64,000 nt of DNA, from contig CAMDDO010000003.1 in the NCBI GenBank assembly GCA_945892755.1, positions 60,439 through 124,438 of the forward strand. The letters run 5' to 3'. Both the position numbers and the translations under genes were made by a program. Within the stretch, counting starts at the first letter, position 1, and each line of letters starts with the position of its first letter. Shown here piece after piece: positions 51,292 through 60,691 of this stretch. Source of the DNA: Rhizobium sp. Q54 (GTDB lineage Bacteria; Pseudomonadota; Alphaproteobacteria; UBA828). Under the pieces are notes generated by a model. It was not told the DNA's origin and ran no database searches. It saw only the letters and a program-made list of their open reading frames with translations.

Positions 51292-51956
51292 CCATCGCGA
51301 TCGTTGGCGGCACCGGCCCGCAAGGGCGCGGGCTCGCGCTCCGCTTCGCCACCGCCGGCGTCGATGTCGCGCTCGGCTCGCGCGATGCCGCGCGCGCGGC
51401 CGAAGCGGCCAAAGAGCTCGGCGCTCTGATTCGCGGGCCGCATGGCCGGATCAGCGGCCTCGGCAATCGCGACGCGGTGCGCGCGGCCGAAGAGATCGTC
51501 ATCCTTTGCGTGCCCTATGGCGCGCATGACCAGACCATCGACGACACCAAGGATCTGCTCGTCGGCAAGATTCTGGTCGATGTCGTTGTGCCGCTTTCGG
51601 AGGGCGACCCGAAGCGCGTCGCCATGCCGGCGGAAGGTTCGGCGACCGAGGCCGCGCAGAAGCGCGTCGGCGCGAGCGTGCCGGTGGTCGGCGCGCTGCA
51701 TAATGTGTCGGCTTATGTGCTGAGCAAACTCGGCACGCCGATCAATTGCGATGTTTTGGTGTGCGGTGACGACATCGAGGCCAAGAAGAAAGTGATGGCC
51801 TTGATCGAGCGGCTCGGCGTCACCGCCTACAATTGCGGACCGGCCGAGACCGCGCGCTGCATCGAGGCGCTCACCGCGCTCCTGATCCGGCTCAACATCT
51901 CGAAGGCGACGCCGTTCAAGCACGCCGGCATCAGGATTTGGGGCGAGGGGCCCTGA
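51288..51956 (+). CDS. npdG: NADPH-dependent F420 reductase
   Basis: This 222-residue Rossmann protein transfers hydride between NADP(H) and F420. It has the nucleotide motif [31 protein letters not shown] for the 2'-phosphate of NADP, the [11 protein letters not shown] segment and the F420-linked C-terminus. It is translationally coupled to cofE by an ATGA overlap, so reduction of the cofactor is encoded with its synthesis. A supply of F420H2 for the divergent LLM oxidoreductase is the simplest reading. Confidence 0.93.
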   Translation: MTIAIVGGTGPQGRGLALRFATAGVDVALGSRDAARAAEAAKELGALIRGPHGRISGLGNRDAVRAAEEIVILCVPYGAHDQTIDDTKDLLVGKILVDVVVPLSEGDPKRVAMPAEGSATEAAQKRVGASVPVVGALHNVSAYVLSKLGTPINCDVLVCGDDIEAKKKVMALIERLGVTAYNCGPAETARCIEALTALLIRLNISKATPFKHAGIRIWGEGP

Positions 51957-52122
51957 TTCCACTCGACCGCCATCGGCGAAGCGGCCGGAGACGTTGCGAA
52001 TTCGTCCCGCCCTGCCGGCAATCGAGACTTGCGTGTCACGCATGGAAGCGGGCGCGCCAACTTGACAGGTCATGGTCGCCGGACGAGCTATAGACGTCGA
52101 CTCTCATCGAGGAACTCTTGCC

Positions 52123-52668
52123 ATGCCGCTTTCCGCGCCCGTTGCCCGCGAGCACCTGCACACCCGCGCCATAGAGTGCCGCGGCTATCGGCGGGCGGAC
52201 GGCCTGTTCGACATCGAAGGGCACCTCACCGACGTCAAGACCATGCCGGTTCCGAACGAATGGCGGGGCGGGATCAAGACAGGCGAGCCGATCCACGAGA
52301 TGTGGATCAGGCTGACCATTGACACCGACATGAAAGTGCATAATGCGGAAGCCGCGTCGGACCATACGCCATACGAGATCTGCCCGGCAGCGGCGCCGAA
52401 CTTTGCCGAGTTGAAGGGTTTGCGCATCGGCCCTGGCTGGAACAAGGCGGTCAAGGAGCGCATCGGGCGCACAAGGAACTGCACCCACATCGCCGAGCTA
52501 TGTAGCATTCTTGGGACCGTGGCGTTCCAAACCCTATGGCCGGTTCGCTTCAAGGAGTACAAGACGGATCCATCGGTCCGCCCGCCGATGCTCGACACCT
52601 GCCACGCGCTCCGGGCCGACGGCGAGGTGGTCAAGCGCTTCTTTCCGCAGCACTACACGGGGCGCTGA
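52123..52668 (+). CDS. DUF2889 family protein
   Basis: A 181-residue cytoplasmic protein with the DUF2889 pattern: HTRAIECRGYRRADGLFDIEGHLTDVK at the start and IGRTRNCTHIAEL in the middle, with a C-terminal CHALRADGEVVKRFFP. The family's function is not established; some members sit beside aromatic or F420-linked genes. ATG 52123 follows GAGGAA by eight bases and is preferred over the longer open frame from 52072. It is 166 bp after npdG and may belong to its transcript. Its 3' end overlaps bolA tail to tail by 16 bases. Confidence 0.85.
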   Translation: MPLSAPVAREHLHTRAIECRGYRRADGLFDIEGHLTDVKTMPVPNEWRGGIKTGEPIHEMWIRLTIDTDMKVHNAEAASDHTPYEICPAAAPNFAELKGLRIGPGWNKAVKERIGRTRNCTHIAELCSILGTVAFQTLWPVRFKEYKTDPSVRPPMLDTCHALRADGEVVKRFFPQHYTGR

Positions 52669-52937
52669 GCGTCTTCCTCGGGCGTCAGCGTGGTCAATGC
52701 GAGGGCGTGCAGCCCGGCCGCGAATTCCTCGGCGAGGATGCCGTAGACCAGGCGCTGCCGCGCGACCCGGCTAAGCCCCGCGAAAGCGGGCGAGGCGATC
52801 TCGACGATGAAATGGGTTTCGCCACCGGGCCGTGCGCCCGCGTGGCCGATATGGCGGCCCGAATCATCGACGACGCGAATCCGGGTCGGCGTCAGCTTGG
52901 CGTTAAGCTTCGCCCTGATATGATCGAGACGCGGCAT
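52653..52937 (-). CDS. BolA family protein
   Basis: A 94-residue BolA-fold protein with VVDDSGRHIGHAGARPGGETHFIVEIASPAF and LSRVARQRLVYGILAEEFAAGLHALAL, which contain the signature RxxxV and the H of the GHAG loop. BolA proteins bind Fe-S clusters with monothiol glutaredoxins and influence cell shape and stress responses. No Cys suited to cluster binding is seen here, so the His is the likely ligand. ATG 52937 gives the usual length. It is divergent from the J-domain gene, a conserved alphaproteobacterial neighbourhood. Confidence 0.92.
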   Translation of the reverse strand: MPRLDHIRAKLNAKLTPTRIRVVDDSGRHIGHAGARPGGETHFIVEIASPAFAGLSRVARQRLVYGILAEEFAAGLHALALTTLTPEEDAQRPV

Positions 52938-53043
52938 GAGGCGGCCACGCTGAACAGGCGCGGGTCGCCTGTCAAGCGTCGGAACTCGTTTGAAATGCCC
53001 TGGTTTCCTTGCCACTCGGAAAAGCGCGGCGCATAGTTTGACG

Positions 53044-53679
53044 ATGACCAAGGGTCGCTACACACGAGCGCCGCGGGACGGGCGCGTGATCGATGGCATG
53101 GCACGCACCTGTGAACATCCGGGTTGCGACCATGTCGGCGTCTATCGCGCGCCGCGTGGCCCGGCGGAACTCAGGAATTTCCGCTGGTTCTGCCTCGCGC
53201 ATGTACGCGAGTTCAACCAGGGCTGGGATTATTTCGCCGGCTGGAGCCGCGACGAGATCGAAAGCTTTCAACGCGAGGCCATCACCGGACACCGCCCGAC
53301 CTGGCCGCTCGGCCGGCGCCCCATCGATTCCGAGGCGCGTTACCACGCCGCGCGCGAGGCGTTTCGCCGCTTTGCCCGCGAATGGCTCGATGAGGACCCC
53401 GACGCGGCGGCGCAACGCGACGCCAAGAGCAAGCGCAACGGCCATGACGAGGCCGACGGCGTCGATGGCAAGGCCGGGCGGATTCGCGCCCAATGGCTTG
53501 AATCGCTGCAGGTCTTGGGGCTTGAGCCGCCGGTCAGCCGGGTGCTGTTGAAACAGCGCTACAAGGAGTTGGTCAAACGCCACCATCCTGACGCCAATGG
53601 CGGCTCGCGCGAGTCCGAAGAACGATTGAAATTGATCAACGGGGCCTATACCTATCTACGCCAGCAGATCGTGATTTGA
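53044..53679 (+). CDS. J-domain (DnaJ-like) protein with N-terminal Cys/His segment
   Basis: A 211-residue protein with a C-terminal J domain whose HPD signature lies at 181-183 ([13 protein letters not shown]), so it can stimulate Hsp70. The N-terminal half carries Cys23 and Cys28 (CEHPGC) and Cys50/His53 (FCLAH), a possible metal site. This architecture is typical of the alphaproteobacterial protein encoded between bolA and cobS. The client is unknown. The start ATG 53044 fits family alignment better than the upstream ATG 52990. Confidence 0.88.
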   Translation: MTKGRYTRAPRDGRVIDGMARTCEHPGCDHVGVYRAPRGPAELRNFRWFCLAHVREFNQGWDYFAGWSRDEIESFQREAITGHRPTWPLGRRPIDSEARYHAAREAFRRFAREWLDEDPDAAAQRDAKSKRNGHDEADGVDGKAGRIRAQWLESLQVLGLEPPVSRVLLKQRYKELVKRHHPDANGGSRESEERLKLINGAYTYLRQQIVI

Positions 53680-53726
53680 CGGCCGCCAGTCCGGCCGCCG
53701 CTTGCCGCCCAGAAGGACTTTCATTG

Positions 53727-54734
53727 ATGGCCATTGAAGCATCAGCCGCTAATGGCGCGGCAGGCTCCCTCCGTGTCCCCGACATCAAGGTATCCGTCCG
53801 CCAGGTTTTCGGCATCGATTCAGACATGGTCGTGCCCGCGTTCTCGAAGGTCGACGACTATGTCCCGGCGGTCGACATCGCCTATCGCTTCGACCGCGAC
53901 ACCACGCTCGCCATCCTGGCCGGTTTCGCGCACAACCGCCGCGTCATGATCCAGGGCTATCACGGCACCGGCAAGTCAACCCATATCGAGCAGGTCGCGG
54001 CGCGGCTCAACTGGGCCTGCATCCGCATCAATCTCGACAGCCATATCAGCCGTATCGATCTCGTCGGCAAGGACGCCATCGTGATTCGCGATGGCAAGCA
54101 GATCACCGAGTTCCGCGAGGGCATGTTGCCCTGGGCGCTGCAAAACCCGGTCGCGCTGGTGTTCGACGAGTATGACGCCGGCCGCCCCGACGTGATGTTC
54201 GTGATCCAGCGCGTGCTCGAGGTCGACGGCAAGATGACGCTGTTGGACCAGAACCGCGTCTTGAAGCCGCACCCGGCGTTCCGCGTCTTCGCCACGGCGA
54301 ACACGGTCGGGCTCGGCGACACCACGGGCCTCTATCACGGCACGCAGCAGATCAACCAGGGCCAGATGGACCGCTGGAACATCGTGGCGACGTTGAACTA
54401 TCTGCCGCATGACGAGGAAGTTGAGATCGTGCTGTCGAAGACGCCGTCCTATGCGACGCCCGAAGGCCGCAAGCAGATCAACGCCATGGTCGAGGTCGCG
54501 GCGCTGACCCGCGCCGGCTTCATGGCGGGGGATATCTCGACCGTGATGTCGCCGCGCACCGTGATTCACTGGGCCGAGAACGCCAAGATCTTCGGCGATC
54601 TCGGCTATGCCTTCCGCGTCACCTTCCTCAACAAGTGCGACGAGCTCGAGCGGCCCGCGGTCGCGGAGTATTACCAGCGCTGCCTGGGCGGCGAACTGCC
54701 GGAATCCGCCGCCAAGGTGCGCGCGGCGCGCTAG
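53727..54734 (+). CDS. cobS: CobS-type AAA+ ATPase (cobaltochelatase subunit family)
   Basis: A 335-residue MoxR-like AAA+ ATPase with Walker [10 protein letters not shown] (77-85), Walker [14 protein letters not shown] and sensor motif [19 protein letters not shown]. CobS and CobT drive cobalt insertion by CobN in aerobic cobalamin synthesis. CobN is not in this window, so the pair may serve a distant chelatase or another client. The start ATG 53727 follows AGAAGGA by about ten bases. It is followed 18 bp later by cobT. Confidence 0.93.
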   Translation: MAIEASAANGAAGSLRVPDIKVSVRQVFGIDSDMVVPAFSKVDDYVPAVDIAYRFDRDTTLAILAGFAHNRRVMIQGYHGTGKSTHIEQVAARLNWACIRINLDSHISRIDLVGKDAIVIRDGKQITEFREGMLPWALQNPVALVFDEYDAGRPDVMFVIQRVLEVDGKMTLLDQNRVLKPHPAFRVFATANTVGLGDTTGLYHGTQQINQGQMDRWNIVATLNYLPHDEEVEIVLSKTPSYATPEGRKQINAMVEVAALTRAGFMAGDISTVMSPRTVIHWAENAKIFGDLGYAFRVTFLNKCDELERPAVAEYYQRCLGGELPESAAKVRAAR

Positions 54735-54752
54735 GCGCGAGGCGGAACCCAG

Positions 54753-56648
54753 GTGGCGGAACAAGAGAGCGACGTCGAGCAATTCCAGCGCGCGGTATCG
54801 TCCGCGATGCGCGCGATCGCGGGCGATGAGGAATTGCAGGTCACCTTCGGCGCCGAGCAGGCGCGCGCCGCGGGCCATACGGCCGAGCTGCCCTTCCCGA
54901 TCCGCGAGGCGCTGACCGCCGACGATGTCTCCTCGGTGCGCGGCGCGGGCGATGCGATGGCGCTCAGACTGCGCTATCACAACGATCGGCGGCATTCGAA
55001 AATTCAGCCCAAGGGCCGCGCCTCGCGCGCGATCTTCGATTCGATCGAACAGGCCCGCGTCGAGGCGCTGGGCTCACGCCGTTTGCTCGGCGTCGCCGCC
55101 AACCTATCGGCCGCGCTCGAACAGCGCTGCCGCACCAAGGGCTATGACCACATTTCGGTCGCCGAGCAGGCGCCGATGGCCGAGGCGATCGGACTCTGGC
55201 TGCGCGAGAGCCTGTCGGGACAGGCCCTGCCGCCCTCGGCCAAGCGTGTCACCGATCTGTGGCGACCCTGGCTCGAAAGCACCGTGCCCGCGCCCCATGT
55301 CCGCGCGCTCGCCGATGCGGTGAACGATCAGGTCGCCTTCGGCCGCGCGATCAAAACCTTGATTCGCGATCTGCATCTCGACGAGGACGATCAGGACAAC
55401 GAAGAGGACGCCGACAGCGAGGCCAACCCCGAAGAGACCGACGAGGACAATTCGGGCGAATCGGGCGCCGCGCAAACGGGCGAAAAAATGGAAGGCGAAG
55501 GCGAGAGCGAGGCCGAGATCGAGGCCGGCGAAGACGCCGACTCCGATGACGATGCCGAGGCTGATGCCGACGCGACCGCTGGTGAAGGCGAAGAAGAGAC
55601 CGATGAGGGCGGCAAACGCCGCATGCTGCCGCATGGTGGGCCCGACACCGGCGGCGAGCCGCCCTACAAATCCTTTGTGGTCGAGTTCGACGAGACCGTC
55701 GATGCCAGCGAGCTGTGCGACGCCGAGGAGCTGGCGCGGTTGCGTGCCCAGCTCGACCAGCAACTGGCTCAGCTTCAGCACGTCATTGGCCGGCTCGCCA
55801 ATCGTTTGCAACGAAAATTGCTCGCGCGCCAAACCCGCGCCTGGGAGTTCGACCTCGAGGAAGGCGCGCTCGACGCCGCACGACTCTCGCGCATCGTCAC
55901 CAATCCGCTGCACCCGCTCTCCTATAAGCAGGAGAAGGAGACCGAGTTCCGCGACACCGTGGTCACGCTGCTGCTCGACAATTCGGGCTCGATGCGCGGC
56001 CGGCCGATCATGGTCGCCGCGATGAGCGCCGACATTCTCGGCCGCACGCTCGAGCGCTGCGGTGTCAAGGTCGAGATTCTGGGCTTCACCACGCGCGCCT
56101 GGAAAGGCGGTCAATCGCGCGAGAAATGGTTGGCCGAGGGCCGCCCGCGCAATCCGGGCCGGCTCAACGATCTGCGCCATATCATTTATAAGTCGGCCGA
56201 CGCGCCCTGGCGGCGCGTGCGGCGAAGCCTCGGCTTGATGTTGCGCGAAGGGCTCTTGAAGGAGAACATCGACGGCGAGGCGCTGCTCTGGGCGCATGAG
56301 CGCCTGCTCGGCCGGCCCGAGGAACGGCGCATCCTCATGGTGATCTCGGACGGCGCGCCGGTCGATGATTCGACGCTCTCAGTCAATGCGCGCAATTATC
56401 TCGAGCGGCATTTACGCCAGGTGATCCATTGGATCGAGACGTCCTCGCCGGTCGAGCTGATCGCGATCGGCATCGGCCATGACGTGACGCGCTATTATCG
56501 CCGCGCGGTGACGCTGACCGACGCCGAGCAGCTCGGAGGCACCATGACCGAGCAATTGGCCGAGATGTTCGCCGAGAAGGCCGCGAAGAGCGCGCCCAAG
56601 GCGCCCCCGCGTCGCCAGCCCGCGCAGAAGAAGATAGCGGCGGGTTAG
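54753..56648 (+). CDS. cobT: CobT-type VWA-domain protein (cobaltochelatase subunit family)
   Basis: A 631-residue partner of CobS. An N-terminal helical domain (to about 205) is followed by a long acidic, low-complexity linker (about 209-285; runs such as [20 protein letters not shown]) and a C-terminal VWA domain with the MIDAS motif [11 protein letters not shown] near residue 410. The C-terminal tail is basic ([16 protein letters not shown]). The start is GTG 54753 after AGGCGGAAC. As in other MoxR/VWA pairs, the AAA+ ring and VWA subunit probably work as a remodelling machine. Confidence 0.93.
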   Translation: MAEQESDVEQFQRAVSSAMRAIAGDEELQVTFGAEQARAAGHTAELPFPIREALTADDVSSVRGAGDAMALRLRYHNDRRHSKIQPKGRASRAIFDSIEQARVEALGSRRLLGVAANLSAALEQRCRTKGYDHISVAEQAPMAEAIGLWLRESLSGQALPPSAKRVTDLWRPWLESTVPAPHVRALADAVNDQVAFGRAIKTLIRDLHLDEDDQDNEEDADSEANPEETDEDNSGESGAAQTGEKMEGEGESEAEIEAGEDADSDDDAEADADATAGEGEEETDEGGKRRMLPHGGPDTGGEPPYKSFVVEFDETVDASELCDAEELARLRAQLDQQLAQLQHVIGRLANRLQRKLLARQTRAWEFDLEEGALDAARLSRIVTNPLHPLSYKQEKETEFRDTVVTLLLDNSGSMRGRPIMVAAMSADILGRTLERCGVKVEILGFTTRAWKGGQSREKWLAEGRPRNPGRLNDLRHIIYKSADAPWRRVRRSLGLMLREGLLKENIDGEALLWAHERLLGRPEERRILMVISDGAPVDDSTLSVNARNYLERHLRQVIHWIETSSPVELIAIGIGHDVTRYYRRAVTLTDAEQLGGTMTEQLAEMFAEKAAKSAPKAPPRRQPAQKKIAAG

Positions 56649-56669
56649 AGCGCCACCACCAATTCTATC

Positions 56670-56692
56670 CCCTCCCCCCTTGCGGGGGAGGG
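56670..56692. terminator. GC-rich hairpin after cobT
   Basis: CCCTCCCCC (56670-56678) pairs with GGGGGAGGG (56684-56692) around CTTGC, starting 22 bases after the cobT stop. This stem type is a frequent dispersed palindrome between alphaproteobacterial genes. There is no T-run, so termination strength is uncertain. Confidence 0.5.
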
Positions 56693-56712
56693 CAAGGGTG
56701 GGGGGTGAACCG

Positions 56713-56733
56713 GGGCAGGCTGCAAGCCTGCCC
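56713..56733. terminator. Second hairpin between cobT and the DNA methyltransferase
   Basis: GGGCAGGCT (56713-56721) pairs with AGCCTGCCC (56725-56733) around GCA. It follows the first stem by 20 bases and is set in runs of G and C. Together the two separate cobT from the methyltransferase gene that starts at 56822. Confidence 0.5.
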
Positions 56734-56821
56734 TTCCCCTCCCAACTCGACCAAAGCCACGCGCCGGTTGCGAACGCATCCCCGGCCCTCCATCATTCGG
56801 CGCAACGACTCCGGAGCGGAC

Positions 56822-58474
56822 GTGGCCAACCAACTCTTCTATGGCGACAATTTGGGCGTGCTGCGCGAGAGCATCGCCGATGAGTCTGTCGATCTGATCT
56901 ATCTCGATCCGCCGTTCAACTCGAACGCGACCTATAACGTCCTGTTCAAATCGCCGACCGGTAGCGGGGCGGAGGCGCAGGTTGAGGCCTTCGAGGACAC
57001 CTGGCATTGGGGTGAACACGCGGCGCTGGCCTATGACGAGGTGCTGCGCTCGCGCAATACCGATGCCGCGCAGCTCTTGAAGGCGATGCGCGACTTCCTC
57101 GGCGAGAACGACATGATGGCCTATCTCGCCATGATGGCGGTTCGCCTGCTCGAGCTGCACCGCGTGCTCAAGCCGACGGGGAGCCTCTATCTGCACTGCG
57201 ACCCGACGGCGAGTCATTATCTAAAAATCTTGTTAGATTCTGTGTTCGGAGTTTTCAATTTCCGAAATGAGGTGATCTGGAAAAGAACTGCCGCTCATTC
57301 GGCCGCGATTAGATGGGCCGATGTGCATGATGTAATTCTATTCTACACAAAATCTGATAAATTTATGTGGAACACGACTTTTACTGAATATGACGAATCT
57401 TATAAAATCCGATACAAAAATAAAGATGGAAAAGGCGGCCTTTGGTCAGATGACAATCTTACCGGTCCGGGTATCCGGCATGGCGATTCGGGGGAACCAT
57501 GGAGAGGCCATAACCCAACCGAACGTGGCGTTCATTGGAAAGTTAGTAACGCCGCTGTGGTTTCACTCGTTGGCGAAGAAAGAGCGAAGCACCTTTCGAC
57601 AACGCAGAAACTTGATCTCCTCGATCAACACGGGTTGATCCATTGGCCGAAATCAAAGGGCCTTCCGAGGTTCAAGCGCTATCTGGGCGCTGGTATGCGC
57701 GCACAGGACATCATTTCCGACATTCCACCCCTAAATTCGCAGGCCCAAGAACGCCTCGGCTATCCGACCCAAAAGCCGCTTGCCCTTCTCGAGCGTATCA
57801 TCCAAGCATCCTCGAACGAGGGCGACGTGGTGCTCGATCCGTTCTGCGGCTGCGGCACGGCGGTGCACGCTGCCGAGAAGCTGCATCGGCGCTGGATCGG
57901 CATCGATATCACCTGCCTGGCCATCGGTTTGATCGAGCGCCGTCTGAAGGACGCCTTCCCTGGCATCGCGTTCGAAATACACGGCACCCCGAAGACGCTC
58001 GAAGACGCGCTCGATCTCGCCGCGCGCGATAAATATCAGTTCCAGTGGTGGGCGGTCGGGCTGGTTGGGGCGCGGCCCTATGGCGGCAAGAAGAAGGGCG
58101 CCGACCGCGGCATTGACGGCATCCGGTTCTTTCAGGGCGATGGGAAGAAAACCGAGTCGATCCTCGTCTCGGTCAAGGGCGGCACCAATGTCGGCGTCGC
58201 CATGGTGCGGGAACTTCATTCCGTGATCGAGCGCGAGAAGGCGCCGATTGGCGTGCTGATCGCCTTGGCGCTGCCGACGCGAGCGATGGAGAAGGAAGCG
58301 GCGGCGGCCGGCTTCTACGAATGCGACTTCGGCAAATTCCCGCGCCTTCAGATCGTCACTCTCGCCGAGTTGTTCCAGGGCCGGCTGCCCAAGCTGCCGC
58401 TCGAGCCGACCGGCGCGACCTTCAAGAACGCGCTCCGCGAAGACCGCGCACACCAACACGATTTCAAGTTCTGA
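56822..58474 (+). CDS. Beta-class site-specific DNA methyltransferase with C-terminal nuclease-like domain
   Basis: A 550-residue protein starting at GTG 56822. Motif IV LIYLDPPFNSN (about 29) precedes the SAM motif VVLDPFCGCGTAVHAA (about 337), the order of beta-class N4/N6 methyltransferases. The middle, about residues 133-276 (57220-57650), would be target recognition, and its DNA is sharply AT-rich. The C-terminal 150 residues (KKKGADRGIDGIRFF, ILVSVKGG) resemble an Mrr-type PD-(D/E)XK fold, with SxK where (E/Q)xK is expected. No separate restriction gene is adjacent. It may be a solitary modification enzyme or a fused restriction-modification protein. Confidence 0.85.
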   Translation: MANQLFYGDNLGVLRESIADESVDLIYLDPPFNSNATYNVLFKSPTGSGAEAQVEAFEDTWHWGEHAALAYDEVLRSRNTDAAQLLKAMRDFLGENDMMAYLAMMAVRLLELHRVLKPTGSLYLHCDPTASHYLKILLDSVFGVFNFRNEVIWKRTAAHSAAIRWADVHDVILFYTKSDKFMWNTTFTEYDESYKIRYKNKDGKGGLWSDDNLTGPGIRHGDSGEPWRGHNPTERGVHWKVSNAAVVSLVGEERAKHLSTTQKLDLLDQHGLIHWPKSKGLPRFKRYLGAGMRAQDIISDIPPLNSQAQERLGYPTQKPLALLERIIQASSNEGDVVLDPFCGCGTAVHAAEKLHRRWIGIDITCLAIGLIERRLKDAFPGIAFEIHGTPKTLEDALDLAARDKYQFQWWAVGLVGARPYGGKKKGADRGIDGIRFFQGDGKKTESILVSVKGGTNVGVAMVRELHSVIEREKAPIGVLIALALPTRAMEKEAAAAGFYECDFGKFPRLQIVTLAELFQGRLPKLPLEPTGATFKNALREDRAHQHDFKF

Positions 58475-58477
58475 GCG

Positions 58478-58493
58478 CGGAGCGAACGCTCCG
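58478..58493. terminator. Short hairpin between convergent genes
   Basis: CGGAGC (58478-58483) pairs with GCTCCG (58488-58493) around GAAC. It fills nearly all of the gap between the convergent methyltransferase and dienelactone hydrolase stops and could act on both strands. Confidence 0.45.
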
Positions 58494-58495
58494 TC

Positions 58496-59257
58496 CTACC
58501 CAATGGTCGCCTTCAAGAACGCCAGCGTGCGCTCCCAGGCGAGCTTGGCGTCGGCCTCGTCATAACGCGCGCCGGTCGGGTTGGCGAAGGCGTGGTCAGC
58601 GTCATACCAATGCGCGTCGAGCTTCTTGCCGGCCTTTTGCATGGCGGCCGCGAAGCCATCGACCATGGCGTGGTTGATCCACTGGTCCTTCTCGGCGAAA
58701 TGGCCGAGCACCGGCCCGCGCAACGCCGCCAAGTCCTCCGCATTCTTCGCGACATTGCCGTAATAGACGGCCGTGGCATCGACCGGCTCGGCGAGCGCGG
58801 CATTGAGCGACCAGCCGCCGCCGAAGCACCAGCCGATCGTGGCCACCTTGCCGGTCGCGCGCGTCTCGGTCTTGAGCCAGCGCAGCCATGATTGCACCGT
58901 GTCGGTCGCGGCCTTGGGATCGACCGCGCCCATCAGCGCCTTGGCTTCGTCGGGCGTTGTCGCGACCTTGCCATAGAGGTCGACCGCGAGCGCGAGATAG
59001 CCTTGCTTGCCAAGCTCGGCGGCGACCGATTTGATCTGATCGTTGAGACCCCACCATTCGTGGATCAACATCACGGCGGGCGCCGGCGTCGTGGCCGGCA
59101 CGGCGAGCGCGGCGCTGACCGACCGGCCGCCGCCGGTGGTGAGCGTCACGCTCTCCAGGCTTTCGGCCGCGGCGCGCGCGAGCCTCGGATTGGCGAGCAC
59201 GCTGGCAAGCGAGAGGCCGGCAAGGCCTACGATGACATCACGGCGGGCGATGTTCAT
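58496..59257 (-). CDS. Dienelactone hydrolase family protein with Tat-type signal
   Basis: A 253-residue alpha/beta hydrolase of the DLH family with the triad Cys144 (IGWCFGGGWS), Asp191 (AEKDQWI) and His222 (ADHAFANP). The N-terminus MNIARRDVIVGLAGLSLASV is a twin-arginine signal with one RR pair, so the enzyme is probably exported folded to the periplasm. DLH enzymes open dienelactone rings or act on other esters and lactones. It is divergent from the phytase-like esterase gene, with about 20 bp between the start codons. Confidence 0.9.
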   Translation of the reverse strand: MNIARRDVIVGLAGLSLASVLANPRLARAAAESLESVTLTTGGGRSVSAALAVPATTPAPAVMLIHEWWGLNDQIKSVAAELGKQGYLALAVDLYGKVATTPDEAKALMGAVDPKAATDTVQSWLRWLKTETRATGKVATIGWCFGGGWSLNAALAEPVDATAVYYGNVAKNAEDLAALRGPVLGHFAEKDQWINHAMVDGFAAAMQKAGKKLDAHWYDADHAFANPTGARYDEADAKLAWERTLAFLKATIG

Positions 59258-59277
59258 GATGGTTCTCCCTCTGAGCT

Positions 59278-60393
59278 ATGGAACCGCGCTTGAAGCTGGT
59301 TCAGGCTAGTCCTGCCATGAGCATGAACGCGAGCGGTGACAGGGTGAAGACAACAGCGCGTGAATGGCGGCGCGGGCGTATCGTTCGTTTCTTCTCGGTA
59401 ACCTGCACGCTCTTGCTCGCGCTCGGCGCCGTCGCGCCCGCGCGCGCCGAGGCGATCGAGGTCCGCGCGTTGTCGCTTGCCTTCAACCCCGAGGCGCCGC
59501 TCAAATCGGGCGACGGGCTCCTCGACTATCGCGGCGGGCTCGAACTGCGCGCTGATGCCAAGGCGTTTGGCGGGTTTTCCGCCGCTCGGATCAGCGCCGA
59601 TGGCACGCGGCTGATTGCGCTCAGCGACGCTGGCTCATGGTTCAGCGCGACGCTCGACTATGACGCCAAGGGCCGCCTGGTCGGCCTGCATGAGGCCCGT
59701 CTCGCGCCGATGGCGCGGCCCCCCGGCAAGGGGCGCTTCGATCCCGAAGGCCTGGTGCTCGATCCCGATGGCGCGTGGCTCGTCTCGACCGAGCGTACGC
59801 ACCGTCTGCTGCGCTATGCGGCCGGTCCGGCTGGCCACGATCCGTTTGCGCGCGATGCCGATGCGCTGGCACGGCTAGAGCCTATCGCCTTGCCGGTTCC
59901 AACGGATTTCGCTGGGCTCGAATCGAACGCCGGGATCGAGTCCCTGCTGCGTCTCACGGACGGTCGGCTGCTCGCGATCGAGGAAGGCCGCGAGGATGCG
60001 GGCGAAGCGATCTCGCGCGCCTGGGCGATCGGGCCGGATGGCGCGACGGCGAGCCTTGGCCTCAAGCGCTCGGCGAACTTCCGCCCGACCGATGCCGCGC
60101 TGCTGCCGGACGGCGACGTGCTCGTGCTGGAGCGGCGCTACACGAAGGTCGGCGGGGTCGCGGCGCGATTGCGCCTGATCGAGGCCGAAACGATCCGACC
60201 GGGCGCGCTGCTCGATGGCGCGGTCATCGCGACGCTGATTCCGCCGGTCACGGTCGACAACATGGAAGCGCTCGCGGTCTATGAACGCGACGGTGAGACG
60301 CGGCTGCTCATGATGTCTGATGACAATTTCAATCCGGGCCAGCAGCGCACCTTGCTGCTCCAGTTTGGGCTAACGCCCGCGGCCCGCAAATAA
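59278..60393 (+). CDS. Exported esterase-like protein of the phytase-like family
   Basis: A 371-residue protein with a signal peptide after a basic leader (RRGRIVRFF, then LLLALGAVAPARAEA) and a beta-propeller-like domain: GGFSAARISADGTRLIALSDAGSWF, GRFDPEGLVLDPDGAWLVSTERTHRLLRYA, NAGIESLLRLTDGRLLAIEEGRED and VDNMEALAVYERDGETRLLMMSDDNFN. These match the esterase-like activity of phytase family. ATG 59278 is listed; ATG 59317 or 59323 gives a more compact signal peptide. The substrate is unknown. Confidence 0.85.
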   Translation: MEPRLKLVQASPAMSMNASGDRVKTTAREWRRGRIVRFFSVTCTLLLALGAVAPARAEAIEVRALSLAFNPEAPLKSGDGLLDYRGGLELRADAKAFGGFSAARISADGTRLIALSDAGSWFSATLDYDAKGRLVGLHEARLAPMARPPGKGRFDPEGLVLDPDGAWLVSTERTHRLLRYAAGPAGHDPFARDADALARLEPIALPVPTDFAGLESNAGIESLLRLTDGRLLAIEEGREDAGEAISRAWAIGPDGATASLGLKRSANFRPTDAALLPDGDVLVLERRYTKVGGVAARLRLIEAETIRPGALLDGAVIATLIPPVTVDNMEALAVYERDGETRLLMMSDDNFNPGQQRTLLLQFGLTPAARK

Positions 60394-60452
60394 TTATGGC
60401 GCTCCGGGTCAAGCCGGAACGCCGCGAGGCAAAACCAAACCAATCGAAAAGA

Positions 60453-60656
60453 CTATTCTTCGCGCAGCGCGCGCTTGCGGGCGAGCTTCCTGGTGCGCCG
60501 AACCGCTTCCGCTTTTTCGCGGGCGCGGCGCTCCGAGGGCTTTTCATAATGGCGGCGCATCTTCATTTCCCGGAAGACGCCTTCGCGCTGCATTTTTTTC
60601 TTCAGCGCTTTCAGCGCCTGATCGACGTTGTTGTCACGAACGAGAACCTGTACCAA
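60453..60656 (-). CDS. rpsU: 30S ribosomal protein S21
   Basis: The 67-residue basic protein ([44 protein letters not shown]) is S21, which binds the 3' region of 16S rRNA and aids initiation. The start is TTG 60656: there is no ATG or GTG at that position and the sequence upstream lacks homology. An AAGGAG site lies about ten bases before it. It stands alone, divergent from def, with its own promoter and a hairpin leader. Confidence 0.94.
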   Translation of the reverse strand: MVQVLVRDNNVDQALKALKKKMQREGVFREMKMRRHYEKPSERRAREKAEAVRRTRKLARKRALREE

Positions 60657-60691
60657 GCGGAGGCCCTCTCCTTTCTTGAAGATGACACCAG

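Noticed and set aside
52062..52094. TTGACA followed by TATAGA as a promoter before the DUF2889 gene
   Set aside because: The spacer is about 21 bp, too long for a standard sigma70 promoter, so it is left as a weak possibility only.
55104..56297. 397-codon open frame antisense to cobT
   Set aside because: It covers the acidic linker and VWA domain of cobT in reverse; no independent support.
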